Of a stretch of DNA of 64,000 nt, positions 62,201 to 64,000 are shown one piece after another. The stretch covers positions 4,154,001-4,218,000 of the forward strand of contig NZ_CP150233.1 of NCBI RefSeq assembly GCF_037974265.1, read 5' to 3'. Each line of letters opens with the position of its first letter. Position 1 is the first letter of the stretch. Both the position numbers and the translations under genes were made by a program. The DNA is from Paenibacillus sp. FSL R5-0623 (GTDB lineage Bacteria; Bacillota; Bacilli; Paenibacillales; Paenibacillaceae). Below the pieces are notes generated by a model that saw nothing but the letters and a program-made list of their open reading frames with translations, was not told the origin of the DNA and made no database searches.

Positions 62201-63010
62201 GAAGTGGGCATCCGGTGTCCGCGTCATTGGCAGATTCGAGCCCCATACCAGAATGTATCCCGAGTTGTACCAGTCACTGCTCTCCGGCACATCCGTTTGA
62301 TCGCCCCAGATCTGAGGTGAAGCCGGCGGCAGATCCGCATACCAGTCATAGAAGCTGAGCAATGGTGATCCCATTAGGGAGAGGAAGCGCGACCCTGCTG
62401 CATAACTGACCATCGACATGGCAGGAATTGGAGAGAAACCAATAATCCGATCCGGTCCATATTCTTTGATCGTATGAATCAGCGAAGCGGCGATAATCTG
62501 TGTCACTTCACCCCATGACGCGCGAATTAATCCACCTTTACCACGTACCGATTTGTATCTTTTCACTTTGGCCGGATCATCCGCAATACTGGACCACGCT
62601 TGAACCGGGTCACCATGCGTCTGAAGCGCATCACGCCACATATCCAGCAATGCACCACGTACGTAAGGATGTTTGACACGCAGCGGGCTGTACAGATACC
62701 ATGAGAAACTCGCTCCACGCGGACAACCTCGTGGTTCAAATTCCGGCATATCCGGTCCGGTTGAAGGATAGTCGGTAGCCTGCGTTTCCCAAGTGACAAT
62801 GCCGTCTTTCACATAGATCTGCCAGCTGCATGATCCTGTACAATTGACGCCGTGTGTGGAACGCACCACTTTGTCATGCTGCCAGCGGCGGCGGTAGATA
62901 TCTTCCCAATCCCGCTTGACCGGGGACATCTCACTCCAGCCCTCCGCACTTTTTTCACGTTTGGCAAAATACTTGAGTTTGCCCATCCAGGGCATGCTTT
63001 TGTTACTCAT
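59258..63010 (-). CDS. narG: Nitrate reductase alpha subunit (molybdopterin)
   Basis: 1250 aa, the usual NarG size. Reduces nitrate to nitrite at a Mo-bis-MGD centre on the cytoplasmic side. The N-terminal [4Fe-4S] site uses His and Cys in STHGVNCTGSCSWQ and EPRGCPRGAS. The likely Mo-ligand Asp is in QTDVPESSDWYNSGY. GGGAGG precedes the ATG. First of narG-H-J-I-K, all overlapping or abutting; 57 bases after moaA. Confidence 0.97.
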   Translation of the reverse strand: MSNKSMPWMGKLKYFAKREKSAEGWSEMSPVKRDWEDIYRRRWQHDKVVRSTHGVNCTGSCSWQIYVKDGIVTWETQATDYPSTGPDMPEFEPRGCPRGASFSWYLYSPLRVKHPYVRGALLDMWRDALQTHGDPVQAWSSIADDPAKVKRYKSVRGKGGLIRASWGEVTQIIAASLIHTIKEYGPDRIIGFSPIPAMSMVSYAAGSRFLSLMGSPLLSFYDWYADLPPASPQIWGDQTDVPESSDWYNSGYILVWGSNLPMTRTPDAHFLAEARYRGTKVVSISPDYAEYVKFADTWMSVKQGTDGALAMAMGHVILKEFYIEKPTDYFMQYAKQYTDFPNLLIVEEKDGIHTAGRFLVGEDLGITGNNMAWKTLVYDENSGTYAMPKGSLGFRWGEEGTWNLKMEQVENGEPIDPRLSMLGVHHDLVTIHLPYFDDEGKHVMKRQIPVRQIWLGDRWITVTAVYDLVLAKYGIEREMTRSADSAEVVTGAEQLSVRVHRGDDILNAPQVKPFTPAWQEKITGVDEETVVQIAREFAQNAIDTKGRSMIIMGAGINHWYNSDVIYRAIINLILMTGCQGVNGGGWAHYVGQEKLRPAEGWQTIAFARDWTGPARLQNGTSFFYFATDQWRYEETQVGELTSALEGEPRFQHVADYNVMAARMGWLPSYPQFNRNSIDLHQDALQAGATTKEEIGAYVASELQNKNLKFSIEQPDDPANFPRVLFVWRANLISSSGKGHEYFLKHLLGATNGLLNDDDHGLRPEHVEWVDEAPEGKLDLMINMDFRMAGTAMYSDIVLPAATWYEKSDLSSTDMHPFVHPFNPAVATQWESRSDWDTFKEIARVFSEMAAQQFDGPQKEIIATPLLHDSPDELAQPYGEIKDWSAGECEAIPGKTMPHIQVVERDYAAVYNKMISLGPVVKDKPIGTKGISWSASEEYEKLKGILGVHRKDGVGQGCPDLSTDRNVAEAILTLSSTTNGKMAVRAWEALEQKTALHLKDLAEERSEECFTFDEITSKPKTVITSPAFSGSEKGGRRYSPFTTNVERLIPWRTLTGRQQFYIDHAMLREFGETLATFKPVLKHTPFHPNSKRPIEGGKEIVLNYLTPHNKWSIHSMYYDALPMLTLFRGGPTIWMNYEDAEEAGLVDNDWIECFNRNGVVVARAVVTHRIPRGMAFMYHAQDRHINVPGTKISQTRGGTHNSPTRIHVKPTHMIGGYAQLSYGFNYYGPTGNQRDLNVIIRKLQEVDWLED

Positions 63011-63067
63011 TGTTGTCCTCCCACATATATGACCTGTTGATGCAAGTCGAATCCTGAACCGCTGTTG

Positions 63068-64000
63068 CTAACCTCCGATTTGCGACATATGTCGCAGCGT
63101 TGGTGTGCCGTCAATCTGTTGCCCATTTAAGGCTTTTAACATGTCATGTGTCTCGGGTTTGGCTCCGAGCGCCTTGTAAAATAAATCCTGCACCGCCTTG
63201 TCATCACCTACGAGTGGACGAACATTGAACTCATCTGACCAGTAGAGACAAGGTTTGATATTTCCGTCTGCTGTCAGCCTGAGCCGATTGCAATTTCCGC
63301 AGAAATGGCTGCTCACCGGGTGAATCAGACCAAAGGTTCCGGCAGCTCCCACAATGCGATAACTATCTGCTGGTCCATTCCCATAAATCTCTCCACAGCT
63401 TTCGTACTCCCATTGTGCTCCGCATGTTTCCAGCACATGTTCGAGGGGCATATACCCAGATCTCCAACCTTCTCCACTTTCACCAATAGGCATGTACTCG
63501 ATAAAACGAATATGAATGGGTTCATCCCGGGTCATCCTCAGAAAGTCTTCCACTTCATCGTCGTTCACGCCTTTCATCAGCACCACGTTCAGCTTGATCG
63601 GATGAAATCCGGCTTTTTGGCTGGCCTTAATGCCGTCCAGCACACGCTGCACCTTGCCGCCTCGGGTAATGCTTGCGAATCGTTCTGGCTTCAAAGAATC
63701 CAGGCTTATGTTCACCCGTGTTAGCCCCGCAGCCTTCAGCAGATCCGCATAAGCTGCCAAATAGATACCATTGGTTGTCAATGCGATATCTTCAATTCCT
63801 GGAATAGCGGACAACATCGCAATCAGTTGATCCAGCCCCTTACGTACAAGAGGCTCCCCTCCAGTTAAACGCAATTTCCGAATGCCCAATGGAGCAAGCG
63901 CCTTAACGATGGACGTGATTTCTTCATAGGACAGGATTCGTTCTGTCGGTTCGAACTGCATTCCTTCCTCCGGCATGCAATACACACAGCGGAGATTACA
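63068..64000 (-). CDS. moaA: GTP 3',8-cyclase, cut at the right edge
   Basis: A radical SAM enzyme that starts molybdenum cofactor synthesis. The window edge falls exactly at the first Cys of the CNLRCVYC radical SAM motif, so only the first few N-terminal residues are missing. The second cluster motif CGNCNRLRLTADGNIKPCLY and the C-terminal Gly-Gly (QIGG) are present. 311 codons visible. Upstream of narG on the same strand, which fits cofactor supply for nitrate reductase. Confidence 0.96.
   Translation of the reverse strand, partial: CNLRCVYCMPEEGMQFEPTERILSYEEITSIVKALAPLGIRKLRLTGGEPLVRKGLDQLIAMLSAIPGIEDIALTTNGIYLAAYADLLKAAGLTRVNISLDSLKPERFASITRGGKVQRVLDGIKASQKAGFHPIKLNVVLMKGVNDDEVEDFLRMTRDEPIHIRFIEYMPIGESGEGWRSGYMPLEHVLETCGAQWEYESCGEIYGNGPADSYRIVGAAGTFGLIHPVSSHFCGNCNRLRLTADGNIKPCLYWSDEFNVRPLVGDDKAVQDLFYKALGAKPETHDMLKALNGQQIDGTPTLRHMSQIGG

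Overview
The window looks like a chromosomal segment of a Paenibacillus-type spore-forming Firmicute. The clues are strong GGAGG-type ribosome binding sites with many GTG and TTG starts, LicT/RAT antitermination, cre boxes, TGTGA-N6-TCACA Fnr boxes, a CotF-type spore coat protein, a YwiC protein and DUF6809. No rRNA, tRNA, transposase, prophage or CRISPR array was seen.

Layout. (1) 1-15.0 kb is mostly sugar uptake: two LicT/BglG-type antiterminators with four RAT sites, a beta-glucoside PTS permease plus 6-phospho-beta-glucosidase operon under a cre box, and a GH78 alpha-rhamnosidase divergent from an AraC regulator. Small genes lie between (acyltransferase, GNAT, an Imm5-like immunity protein, HAD nucleotidase, metallophosphoesterase). 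(2) 15.2-20 kb holds zwf-tal-gnd (pentose phosphate shunt) and a divergent LysR regulator. (3) 20-31.3 kb is accessory: an MCP-CheA deletion scar, cupin, aldo/keto reductase, XRE regulator, secreted glucoamylase-family protein with twin operators, and a four-gene SPFH/zinc-ribbon membrane module. (4) 31.5-42.9 kb has two penicillin-binding-type serine hydrolases, a TetR regulator with an alpha/beta hydrolase, DUF1361, CotF, an ECF41 sigma/CMD pair, a frameshifted Rieske oxygenase and a cupin with NxQP repeats. (5) 43.0-49.7 kb is a run of SMI1/KNR4, LRR, beta-propeller, zinc-finger and unknown genes resembling an immunity-gene array without a toxin. (6) 49.9-64 kb is an anaerobic nitrogen respiration island: NirK, two Crp/Fnr regulators, a YlbF-like Cys-rich protein, ZIP transporter, YwiC, NarK fused to a PAS domain, narIJHG and moaA, with Fnr boxes in front of several units.

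The respiratory genes fit together. MoaA starts synthesis of the molybdenum cofactor that NarG needs, NarK moves nitrate and nitrite, NarGHI reduces nitrate to nitrite, NirK reduces nitrite to NO, and the Fnr-type proteins switch the set on without oxygen. No NO or N2O reductase is visible here.

The most unusual items are the NarK-PAS fusion, the MCP/CheA chimera, the SPFH/zinc-ribbon module, the orphan immunity-like array and a TetR gene whose promoter appears to give a leaderless mRNA.
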